DNA from: Pseudomonadota bacterium
GTDB lineage: Bacteria > Pseudomonadota > Alphaproteobacteria > Micavibrionales > UBA2020
Assembly: GCA_021845905.1 (NCBI GenBank)
Contig: JAJZVA010000007.1
Span: 1 to 64,000 of the forward strand
Direction of reading: 5' to 3'
DNA length: 64,000 nucleotides
This document shows, piece by piece, positions 38,817 to 46,911 of the stretch. The notes beneath the pieces are model-generated. The model did not search any database. It was given only the letters and a program-made list of their open reading frames with translations, and was not told the origin of the DNA. The position numbers were made by a program, and so were the translations under genes. Position 1 is the stretch's first letter, and each line of letters opens with the position of its first letter.

Positions 38817-40327
38817 GACGTTTTCTTCGACAGGATGATCTTGACGGCGCGGCGGACGTTCGTCTCGGTTTCCTCGGAAACATGCAGGCCGAGTTTGGAG
38901 CGGCGCCACAAAATATCGTCCGCGGTCAGCGCCCACTCGGTATTGACGAGATAGGCGATCTCGACTTCGTAGACGTTGTCGCCAAGGTGCGCGCCGAGGT
39001 CGGCCATCCGCTTGAAGCCGCGCAAAAACTCGCGGCAGCGCGCGCCGTAAGCGCGGGCATAGCGGTGCGCCAGCGCTTCAGGGAGCCAGTTGAACTCGCG
39101 CCGGAGCGTCTTGTAGAACATTTCGAAGTTCGCCGCCGCGCCCTCGCCGCCCGGCAGCGGCGCATGCGCCGTCCAGCCGCCCTTGCCGCGGCCGATCAGC
39201 GCGACGATCCTGTCGCCCGCTTCCTCGGCCAGCCTGCGGGACGTGGTGATCTTTCCGCCGTAGACGCTCAATATCTTTCCGCCCTGATATTCCTCGACGT
39301 CGAGCAGATATTCGCGCGTCGCGGCGGCGGCGCTCGTCACGCCCGGCTCTTCGTGCAACGGACGCACGCCGCTATAGGTCCACTCCACGTCTTCAGGCGT
39401 CGTCTGCTTGCGGAAGTATCCGTTGACCGCGGCGCAAAGGTATTCCACTTCTTCCATGCTGATGCGCACTTCATCGAGGTCGCCGTGATAATCGACCTCC
39501 GTCGTGCCGACCAGCGTGTATTTCTTCTCGTAGGGAATGGCGAAGACGATGCGCTTGTCCGCCTGTTGCAAAATATATGCGTGATCGCCCTGATAAATCC
39601 GCGGCACGATGACGTGGCTGCCCTTGACCCAGCGCACCTTGAACTTCTCGATCCCCTCCGCCGCGAGCGACAGGATCCTGTTGACCCACGGCCCCGCGGC
39701 ATTGACGACAAGCCGGACGTGCACGCGGGTTTTTGAATCCGTGATATGGTCGTGCAGCGTGGCGATCCAGCCCTGGTCTTCCGGATGCCGCTCCAGCTTG
39801 ACGCATTCGGTGCGCGTCAATACCTGCGCGCCCTTTTCGTAGGCGTCGAGCGCGTTGACGACGACGAGCCGCGCGTCGTCCACCCAGCAGTCGGCATAGG
39901 AAAAACCATAGCGGAAATCCTGCTTCAGCGGCTGTCCCGCCCTGGTGCCGGCGAAGGGCATGCCGCGCGAGGCGGGCAATGTCTTGCGGCCGCCGAGATG
40001 GTCGTAGATGAAAAGCCCGAGACGGATCAGCCAGCGCGGGCGCAAGGCCTTGTGGTGCGGCAGAATGAACTGCAAAGGCCAGACGAGATGCGGCGCGGCG
40101 CGGAGCATCACCTCGCGCTCGATCAGCGCCTGGCGCACCAGCCCGAACTTCCGGTATTCAAGATAGCGCAGGCCGCCGTGGATGAGCTTGGTGCTGGCGG
40201 AAGACGTCGCGCCCGCAAGGTCGTCCTTTTCGCACAGCATCACGGAGAGGCCGCGGCCGGAAAGATCCCGCGCGATGGCGGCGCCGTTGACGCCGCCGCC
40301 GATCACCAGAACATCCAATGTCTTCAT
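38813..40327 (-). CDS. glpD: aerobic glycerol-3-phosphate dehydrogenase
   Basis: Membrane-associated FAD enzyme that oxidises glycerol 3-phosphate to dihydroxyacetone phosphate and passes electrons to quinone; TpiA at 2.3 kb uses the product. The 504-residue protein begins with the FAD loop [19 protein letters not shown], and has [17 protein letters not shown] and the C-terminal DAO domain. The ATG at 40327 is used; an in-frame TTG nine bases upstream is the alternative, as neither has a good ribosome site. First gene of the glpD-glpK operon. Confidence 0.95.
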
Positions 40328-40447
40328 TTTCGACAAATCAAAAACCGTTTCGTTACTTTTAAAACCGCCGCTTCCCTGCGATTATGCGATAATCCGGCGC
40401 AGGCAGAAACAACAAATGTCCGGAAACGACATAACATCCGCTAAAAA

Positions 40448-40957
40448 TTACTTTCGCAGGCTCTTGTCGAGGCTCTTGTCCGCAGCCGCGGGAGGCGGCG
40501 CGGTTTTGACCGGCGCGGGCGTGACCTGCGGCTGAAGCTCCTTCAGGACATAAGGCTTGCGTTCAGAGAAATTTTGCGGCGGCTTCGGCAGAAGGATCAC
40601 GGTAATCTTGTCGGGATAGGCGTAAACGGAATGGCTCCAGACGTCGTAGGACGTGGCGACGAAACCGTTGGCGACATTCAGGGGCGCATACGGCGCGGAA
40701 AAATGCGACTGCACGATCACGGAAGCCGTGTAATAGCCGGGCTTTTCGCAAAGGACGGTCAGCGGATTGGGCGAACGGTCGACGATGACGTGGCGCGTCG
40801 ACAGCACCATATACTGGTTCTTCTTCGTATAGAGATGGCAATAGGCGTTTTCGACGCCCGGCGTGCGCACAAGCAACGTCTGATACTGCTTGTTGTAATA
40901 GGTGTTGCATCCGGTGAGCAAAAGCACCGCGGCAATGGCGAGATATGAAAGGCGCAT
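40448..40957 (-). CDS. predicted lipoprotein of unknown function
   Basis: A 169-residue protein with a clear lipobox LLTGC (Cys17) after a short hydrophobic signal. The mature part contains a beta-rich region with CHLYTKKNQY and VLCEKPGYYTASVIVQ, resembling the PEGA-like surface domain seen in small outer-membrane lipoproteins, and a Pro-rich then Lys-rich tail. Function unknown; a single gene between glpD and the ankyrin-like paralogue. Confidence 0.72.
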   Translation of the reverse strand: MRLSYLAIAAVLLLTGCNTYYNKQYQTLLVRTPGVENAYCHLYTKKNQYMVLSTRHVIVDRSPNPLTVLCEKPGYYTASVIVQSHFSAPYAPLNVANGFVATSYDVWSHSVYAYPDKITVILLPKPPQNFSERKPYVLKELQPQVTPAPVKTAPPPAAADKSLDKSLRK

Positions 40958-41068
40958 GCGATAATTCCCCCTTTTAAGTTAATACCCCAGATCGGGAAAA
41001 ATATCAACCGCACGCCGCGCGGCGAACGCCTGCGCCTTTCAAAAATCACATTTCATAAAGCCGAAAGA

Positions 41069-41851
41069 TCAGGGCTTTTGTTGCGGCGGCTTGCGGCCAG
41101 AAGACTTGACCTCTGATTTTTGTCCGCCTGACTTCTGCTTACCGGCCGTGACAGAAGCGCCGCCGGTGAAGGCTTCCCGCAATGCCGTGAACTCGCTTCG
41201 CAACGCGGCGAGTTCGCCACGCACCGCCGCAAGCTCTTTCAACATGGCGCCCTCTTTCGTGACCGGCTGGCCGGTGAAGGTTTCGCGGTAGATTTTCAGC
41301 TTCTGAACGGTATCGCGACGAGCATCGCCATCCCACTCACGGGAAAGCTGAACATGCTTTATGGCTTTATCAAAATCCGCGCCGTTTTCATGCAAGAGGC
41401 GGATAATATCCTCAGGCTCTTCTTCTGAAACAGCCTTGATCAGCAACTCGGTCGTCACTTTTGCGCCAGCCGCGATCAGGGCAGGATAATGAGATGAATC
41501 AAACGTTTTATTCAGCAGGTCATCAAGAACATTCTGCCTTTTTTCTTCAGGAATTTTTTCCATCAACAAAGCAAGGATGCTCTCTTGATCTTTCGTATCC
41601 TGCAGAATTTTTTCAACTTCACAAAATACAAATAAATGCCAATCAACGGAATCCGTTATGCCAAAAATCGTCTGGATATTCTCAGCCCTTCCCAATTTGA
41701 GCGCCTCAAGCGCTCCTTCTGACAATACCCGCTTCTGCACACCATCCATATCTTCACATTTATTTTTATCTAAAAACTCCATCAGTTTTTCAGATTTCCC
41801 TATCTCATAATAGGGATGTCCTGCGTATATGCTTTCATTTTGTTCAGACAT
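41069..41851 (-). CDS. ankyrin-like protein with C-terminal coiled coil (paralogue B)
   Basis: A 260-residue protein homologous to the product at 28795-29742. Shared features in order are YYEIGKSEKLMEFL near the N-terminus, the SEGALEALKLGRAENIQ block, ankyrin-like segments (FDSSHYPALIAAGAKVTTEL and DIIRLLHENGADFDKA), a basic linker and a C-terminal coiled coil (LKELAAVRGELAALRSEF) ending in a Lys/Gln/Pro tail. No signal or membrane segment. Codon use is more AT-rich than the neighbours. Function unknown. Confidence 0.7.
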   Translation of the reverse strand: MSEQNESIYAGHPYYEIGKSEKLMEFLDKNKCEDMDGVQKRVLSEGALEALKLGRAENIQTIFGITDSVDWHLFVFCEVEKILQDTKDQESILALLMEKIPEEKRQNVLDDLLNKTFDSSHYPALIAAGAKVTTELLIKAVSEEEPEDIIRLLHENGADFDKAIKHVQLSREWDGDARRDTVQKLKIYRETFTGQPVTKEGAMLKELAAVRGELAALRSEFTALREAFTGGASVTAGKQKSGGQKSEVKSSGRKPPQQKP

Positions 41852-42237
41852 GTTTTTTCTCCCAATGTATTTGTCAAAAGTAATTTACGGATATAGATAT
41901 ATGACGTAAATTCATATTATGCAATCGAAAAAATAAAAAAAATGACCTAATACAAGCCATTGAAAAATATAACAATACATATGATTTTCGGACGCCGCCT
42001 TGTAGAAATAACAGGCCGCGTCTTTGACAAGATTCAGATCCCGTGCGATCTTTTGTGCGGTGCAACAGATACAAGCCCGACGGACTTGAATGCCTCATCC
42101 GAACGCACATGACTGCCCGCCCATCGCAGCCCCGCCTGCGCCGCCGCGCGCCGCTTTTTTCAATTTTTCCGCAACCGACCGCCGTTTGGCGGTTTTTTTA
42201 TGCCTGCGAAAAACAGGCCCAGAAAGGACATGACACG
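41852..42237. other. 386-bp gene-free region with inverted repeat and terminator-like hairpin
   Basis: AT-rich on the left, GC-rich on the right. AATTTACG (41882-41889) and CGTAAATT (41905-41912) form an 8-bp inverted repeat close to the start of the ankyrin-like gene, a candidate operator. ACCGCC (42178-42183) and GGCGGT (42188-42193) followed by seven T form an intrinsic terminator only about 40 bp before the ATG of the next gene, so it must end an upstream transcript (perhaps a small RNA) or act as an attenuator. No coding gene is convincing here. Confidence 0.5.
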
Positions 42238-43548
42238 ATGAACCCGGCCGACCTTCACGCCTTCGCCTACGAAACGGTTTTCATCTCCGACATGCATCTC
42301 GCCAGCGGCAAGACCGCCGCGCCTTACCTTTACGAGTTCCTGAAGCATCTTGATTTCACCAAGCTGAAAGACCTTTATCTCGTCGGCGACGTCGTCGGCG
42401 GGTGGGAGCACGAAGAAGGCAGGGCAAAGCCGATGCCGGAAACGGAAAAGCGTATCATCGACATTCTCAACTACGCGGCGGCGAACGGCGTCAGGGTGCA
42501 TTACATCCCCGGCAATCACGACGAGAAGCTCCGCCCGCTGGTCGCAAAGCTGCAAAACCGCGAAGACTTCGGCACGTTCTCCAAAAACATCATCTTCGAA
42601 GCCGAGGCGATCTTTGAAACCGGCGGCCCCGAAAGCAAAAAATTCAAAGTTCTGCACGGCGACAGCCACGACCCCAAACTGTTCGCGAAAAACTGGTTCC
42701 GTCCCGCGGAAAAAGCCGTCAGCAACGGATACGACGATTTCGTGCGGCTCGAAAAACGCCTCGCCCGCAAAATCCACGAAGATCTCGGCATAGACCTTTC
42801 CGCCGCCAAGATGTTCAAGGACGCGCTCAAGAAAACCATCAGCTTCCTTTATTCGCACAAGTCGATCATCGCCAGCATCGAAAAGGGCCAGCTCGACGGC
42901 ATCATCCTCGGCCATACCCACGGCGCGGGCGTGCAGGAGATCAAAGTCGCGGGCCGCGCCGCGCGCATCATCAACGACGGCGACTGGGTCGAGGGCGCGT
43001 CCTACGCCTGCACCGGGAAAAGCGGAGACATTCCCGAAGTCAGGGATTACAGGGAGGAACGTAAAAAACGCGGCTTCAGCGCGCTGCCGCTGGACACCGA
43101 CGCGCACCCCGCGCACTTCGCCGCGCACCGCGAGCAAACCGAACGCCAGATACAGGCCCTGCACGCCCTGTGGCCGCAACGCGACCGGAAAAAACTTGAA
43201 GCCGCATATAACGCCGCGGCGGGCAAAACCCGCGACCTGAAAGAGAAAAACACGCAACTGGAAGCCGCGCTCGGCCGCCTCGGCCGCACCGGCAGGCTCG
43301 ACGCCCAGTCGCGTCACCTGCTTGAAAAAGCCTCGGGCAAGGATGCGTTCAGGAAAAACCAGAAAAAACGCCTGGCCGACGTTTTCAACAAGCATGCGGC
43401 GGAAAAGCCGCTCTCCGAAACCGATGTCGTCTTCACGCGGACGCTCTTTCGCGAGTTGTTGCTGCGCAACGGGCGGCAACTGCAAAAAGAAACCGAAGAC
43501 ATGCGCGCCGCGGCCCGCAAGCTGGATTACAGACCCGCGGCGGGCTAG
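42238..43548 (+). CDS. metallophosphoesterase (LpxH-like) with helical C-terminal extension
   Basis: A 436-residue calcineurin-like phosphoesterase. The metal ligands are visible in VFISDMHLASG, DLYLVGDVVGGWE, YIPGNHDEKLRP, VLHGDSHDPKLF and IILGHTHGAGVQEI, matching the UDP-2,3-diacylglucosamine diphosphatase group. Residues from about 275 form a charged helical extension, with probable coiled coil, that is absent from LpxH. The ATG at 42238 has AGAAAGGA nine bases upstream; the frame extends further but only through the terminator-like leader. Substrate is uncertain. Confidence 0.8.
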   Translation: MNPADLHAFAYETVFISDMHLASGKTAAPYLYEFLKHLDFTKLKDLYLVGDVVGGWEHEEGRAKPMPETEKRIIDILNYAAANGVRVHYIPGNHDEKLRPLVAKLQNREDFGTFSKNIIFEAEAIFETGGPESKKFKVLHGDSHDPKLFAKNWFRPAEKAVSNGYDDFVRLEKRLARKIHEDLGIDLSAAKMFKDALKKTISFLYSHKSIIASIEKGQLDGIILGHTHGAGVQEIKVAGRAARIINDGDWVEGASYACTGKSGDIPEVRDYREERKKRGFSALPLDTDAHPAHFAAHREQTERQIQALHALWPQRDRKKLEAAYNAAAGKTRDLKEKNTQLEAALGRLGRTGRLDAQSRHLLEKASGKDAFRKNQKKRLADVFNKHAAEKPLSETDVVFTRTLFRELLLRNGRQLQKETEDMRAAARKLDYRPAAG

Positions 43549-43606
43549 GCGCATTGCCTCTGCACCGCCGTCCTGCTAACATGGCGCGACGACGAGAAAG
43601 GACGCC

Positions 43607-44728
43607 ATGCCCGCAAACGCGAACACACCTGCACCACGCCTCACCCTGCCGCGCTGGCATGATCTGCACGCGCATTTCCGGCAGGGCGAACTGCTCCGCC
43701 CGCTGCTCCGCGCGCACGCGGCGATGGGCTGCGCCGGCATCCTCGCCATGCCCAACACCGTGCCGCCGGTGGCCAAGGTCTTTCCCGGCGACGCGGCATT
43801 CGACTGCTGGAGCATCGAGGAATATCTCCGCATGATCCGCGACGCGGACGGCGGCTTTGACGATATCATCGTGCCGCTCTATCTTTCCGAAAACGCCACG
43901 CCGGAGATGATCTCCGCGGGCGCGAAAAGCGGCCTGTTGCGCGCCTGCAAATATTACCCGCCGCGCGGCACCACCAATGCGGAACATGGCCGCCCGCTCG
44001 ACCATTACATGCAAAACGGCGTTTTTGAAGCGATGGCGGAACACGGCGTCGTCCTCTGCCTGCACGGCGAGGAACACGGGCTTGCACCCGAAAATTATTT
44101 CGACAGCGCCGCCAACGCCGAAACGTTTTTTTACCGCGAACGCGCGCCGCGTCTTGCCGAAAAATTTCCGGATCTCAAAATCGCCGCCGAGCATGTCTCG
44201 ACCAAAGCCGCCGTGGATTTCGTTTTGCAGGCGGGCGAAAATGTCGCCGCCAGCGTCACGCCGCAACATCTGCTTTATACGGCGGGACATCTTCTGCAAG
44301 GGTGCAAATATCACCTTTACTGCCTGCCGCTGCTGAAATTCGACGCCGACCGCGCGGCCTTGCGCGCCGCCGTCACAGATCCGCGCAACACAAAGTTTTT
44401 CGCCGGCACGGACAGCGCGCCGCACGCCAGAAAAGCCACCGACTGCGGCTGTGCGGCGGGCTGCTTCACCGGCGGCGTCGCGCCGCAGCTTTACGCCATG
44501 GCTTTCGAGGAAGCGGGCGTCGATCTCTCCGCGCCCGTCGGACAGGGCATCTTCGCGCGTTTCCTGTGCTGCAACGGCCCCGCTTTTTACGATCTTCCGG
44601 TTTCAAAAGAAACTTTTACGCTGATAAAAGAAGACCGGAATGTCGCGTCGCTGGCAACGCCGGACGGAAACATCGTCACGCTCGCGGAAGGCGCCGGGCT
44701 CAAAACCCTGCCGTGGCGCATCGCATGA
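43607..44728 (+). CDS. pyrC: dihydroorotase
   Basis: Closes carbamoyl-aspartate to dihydroorotate, step 3 of UMP synthesis. The 373-residue amidohydrolase has the metal pair in WHDLHAHFRQGELL, the carboxylated Lys in ACKYYPPRGTT, His ligands in LCLHGEEHG and AAEHVSTKAAV, and the catalytic Asp in FAGTDSAPHARKATDCGCAAG. This is the E. coli-like class II enzyme. AAAGGA lies four bases before the ATG. Its stop overlaps the pyrD start (ATGA). Confidence 0.93.
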   Translation: MPANANTPAPRLTLPRWHDLHAHFRQGELLRPLLRAHAAMGCAGILAMPNTVPPVAKVFPGDAAFDCWSIEEYLRMIRDADGGFDDIIVPLYLSENATPEMISAGAKSGLLRACKYYPPRGTTNAEHGRPLDHYMQNGVFEAMAEHGVVLCLHGEEHGLAPENYFDSAANAETFFYRERAPRLAEKFPDLKIAAEHVSTKAAVDFVLQAGENVAASVTPQHLLYTAGHLLQGCKYHLYCLPLLKFDADRAALRAAVTDPRNTKFFAGTDSAPHARKATDCGCAAGCFTGGVAPQLYAMAFEEAGVDLSAPVGQGIFARFLCCNGPAFYDLPVSKETFTLIKEDRNVASLATPDGNIVTLAEGAGLKTLPWRIA

Positions 44729-45723
44729 ACCCTCTTCGTCTCCTGCCGCCGGAAACCGCGCACAAACTCGCGCTTTTTGCCGTCAAAAACAAGCTCGTCC
44801 CCGCCGCCGCGCAAGATGAGCCGCAAACACGCCTTGAACTGTTCGGAAAAACATTCGTCAACCCCGTCGGCCTCGCCGCGGGCGCCGACAAGAACGCCAA
44901 AGCGCTGGCCGGATGGGCGCGGCTCGGCTTCGGCTTCGTCGAAGCGGGCACGGTCACGCGTTTCCCGCGCCAGGGCAATCCGGCGCCGCGCCTCTGGCGT
45001 CTCGGCGACGGTCACATCATCAACTGGATGGGCCTGCCGAACAAGGGCATGGATCATTTCGCCGCGCGGCTGCGGGATTTTCAATCCGCACCCGAGCGGA
45101 AAAACCTTATCGTCGGCGCAAGCCTCGCTTCTCCCGAAAACAACGGCGACGACTTGCGCCTTCTCAGCACGGCAATCGCGCCGCTGGCGGATTATCTCAG
45201 CCTCAACGTCTCCTGCCCGAATGTCGGCGCGCACGAAGCCTCGCCCGTTCGGGAGCTTGTCAGGGCCGTCGTCTCCGAAGCGGGAAAAACGCCCGTCCTC
45301 GTCAAGCTCGCGCCCGAAGAGAGCAAAGACGCACTGCAAAAAACGGCGGAAGACGCTTTAAACGCAGGCGCGGCAGGCTTCATCGCCACCAACACCATGC
45401 CGTGGAATAAACGTGGACAACTCCGTAACACGCCCTTCGACTGGCCGCAAAAGGACGGCGCGCCGGTCGGCGGCTACAGCGGGCCGCTGCTGCTCGATAC
45501 ATCCTGCCGCATGGTGCGCGAGATCCGCGCGATCGCGGGCGCCGCCATCCCGGTCATCGGCTGCGGCGGCGTGCAAAGCGGCGACGATGCAAAAGCGTTG
45601 TTCAGCTCGGGCGCGAACGCCGTGCAGATTTACACAGGGCTGGTTTACAAAGGCCCGCGTCTGATCGCCGACATCAAGCGCGCATTCCGCGCGCTGCGGC
45701 GACAGGATCAGCCGCCTCCGTGA
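44725..45723 (+). CDS. pyrD: dihydroorotate dehydrogenase (quinone), class 2
   Basis: Oxidises dihydroorotate to orotate with FMN and quinone at the inner membrane, step 4. The 332-residue protein begins MNPLRLLPPETAHKLALFAV, the membrane-associating helix of class 2 enzymes. It shows GLAAGADKNAKALAG, the catalytic-Ser region SLNVSCPNVGAHE, LVKLAPE and IATNTM. It is coupled to pyrC by a four-base overlap. Its last 50 bp overlap the convergent pyrF. Confidence 0.95.
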   Translation: MNPLRLLPPETAHKLALFAVKNKLVPAAAQDEPQTRLELFGKTFVNPVGLAAGADKNAKALAGWARLGFGFVEAGTVTRFPRQGNPAPRLWRLGDGHIINWMGLPNKGMDHFAARLRDFQSAPERKNLIVGASLASPENNGDDLRLLSTAIAPLADYLSLNVSCPNVGAHEASPVRELVRAVVSEAGKTPVLVKLAPEESKDALQKTAEDALNAGAAGFIATNTMPWNKRGQLRNTPFDWPQKDGAPVGGYSGPLLLDTSCRMVREIRAIAGAAIPVIGCGGVQSGDDAKALFSSGANAVQIYTGLVYKGPRLIADIKRAFRALRRQDQPPP

Positions 45724-46360
45724 TCGGCCGGCCGATCACCAGATAATTCGCGCCCGCTGCCGACGCTTCATCCGGCGTCATCACGCGTTTCTGGTCGCCC
45801 GCCGCACTGCCGGCGGGGCGTATCCCCGGAACGACAAGCAACGTCTCGCGCGGCAGTTCTTTTCTCAGCAACGCGATTTCGCGCGGCGAACAGACGATGC
45901 CGCCCGCGCCCGCGTCCACCGCCAGACGCGCCAGACGCAGGACCTGCGCCTGCGTATCATCGCCCTGCCCGACGGCGGAAAGTTCATTTTCATCCAGACT
46001 GGTCAGCACCGTGACGGCGAGGATTTTCGTCCCGCCCGCCGCCGCGGCCGCCGCGCGGATCATGGCATGCCCGCCGGATGCATGAACGGTCAGAAAATCC
46101 GGCGCGCACCCGGCAACGGCGGAACGCACTGCGCCCGCGGCCGTGTTGGGAATATCGTGGAACTTGAGATCGAGAAAAAATTTCGTTTCCGCGCCCGCCG
46201 CCGCGCGCACTTTTGCAACGCCCGCAGCGCCATGGGCGGTGAAAAATTCCAGGCCCAGCTTGATATCCACCACGCCTTGCAGATCCGTCGCCAGTTTTTC
46301 GGCGGCGGCGAGATCGGGCGTATCAATCGCGCAGAAAATACCGGCGGCTTTTCCCGTCAT
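45674..46360 (-). CDS. pyrF: orotidine 5'-phosphate decarboxylase
   Basis: Makes UMP from OMP, step 6. The 228-residue barrel has IDTPDLAAAEKLA, the catalytic Asp-Lys-Asp core in FLDLKFHDIPNTAAGA, and the phosphate loop VVPGIRPAG. The start shares one base with the pyrE stop. It is the last gene of carA-carB-pyrE-pyrF, and its 3' end overlaps pyrD on the other strand by 50 bp. Confidence 0.95.
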   Translation of the reverse strand: MTGKAAGIFCAIDTPDLAAAEKLATDLQGVVDIKLGLEFFTAHGAAGVAKVRAAAGAETKFFLDLKFHDIPNTAAGAVRSAVAGCAPDFLTVHASGGHAMIRAAAAAAGGTKILAVTVLTSLDENELSAVGQGDDTQAQVLRLARLAVDAGAGGIVCSPREIALLRKELPRETLLVVPGIRPAGSAAGDQKRVMTPDEASAAGANYLVIGRPITEAADPVAAARGMRA

Positions 46361-46911
46361 TACGTCGCCCCGGCGAAATCGCGGCGGGTGAAAAGCGCAT
46401 CGAAGGGAATTTTTTCGGCGGCGAAGGCGGCGGCCGCGCCCTGCTCGCGGTCGACGATGGTGACGACTTTCACCACCTCGCAGCCAAGCTTGCGCAATTC
46501 GGCGACGGCCTGCAACGCGGAACCGCCGGTGGTCGTCACGTCCTCGACGATCACCACGCGGTCGCCTTTTTTCAGATCAGCGCCTTCGATCATCTTTTGC
46601 GTGCCGCGCGTCTTGGCCTCCTTGCGCACGTAAAATGCATTGAGCGGCGTTTTCGCGCCGAAGCTTTTCACGCAAACCGCCGACGCGATCGGGCAGGCGC
46701 CGAGCACCAGCCCGCCGATGGCCGTCGCGTTCACCCCGTCAAGACGTTCCAGAATGGCGTCGGCGACGAGGTTCGCGCCTTCGGGGTCGAGCACGGTCGG
46801 CTTCATGTCGAAGAAAAAGCTGCTCGCCGCGCCGGAGGCGAGCTTGAAATCGCCGCCGGTATTGTAGGATTTCTCATGGATGATGCGCTGAAGCCGGGCG
46901 AGATCCGTCAT
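46360..46911 (-). CDS. pyrE: orotate phosphoribosyltransferase
   Basis: Adds PRPP (made by Prs at 6.9 kb) to orotate, step 5. The 183-residue type I PRTase has the PRPP motif [18 protein letters not shown], the catalytic Lys region [15 protein letters not shown] and a short N-terminus. It is shorter than the E. coli enzyme but within the alphaproteobacterial range. It overlaps the carB stop by four bases and pyrF by one. Confidence 0.95.
   Translation of the reverse strand: MTDLARLQRIIHEKSYNTGGDFKLASGAASSFFFDMKPTVLDPEGANLVADAILERLDGVNATAIGGLVLGACPIASAVCVKSFGAKTPLNAFYVRKEAKTRGTQKMIEGADLKKGDRVVIVEDVTTTGGSALQAVAELRKLGCEVVKVVTIVDREQGAAAAFAAEKIPFDALFTRRDFAGAT

Noticed and set aside
42043-42237. 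N-terminal extension of the metallophosphoesterase
   Set aside because: It would be translated through a terminator hairpin; the ATG at 42238 has a good ribosome site and the family start.
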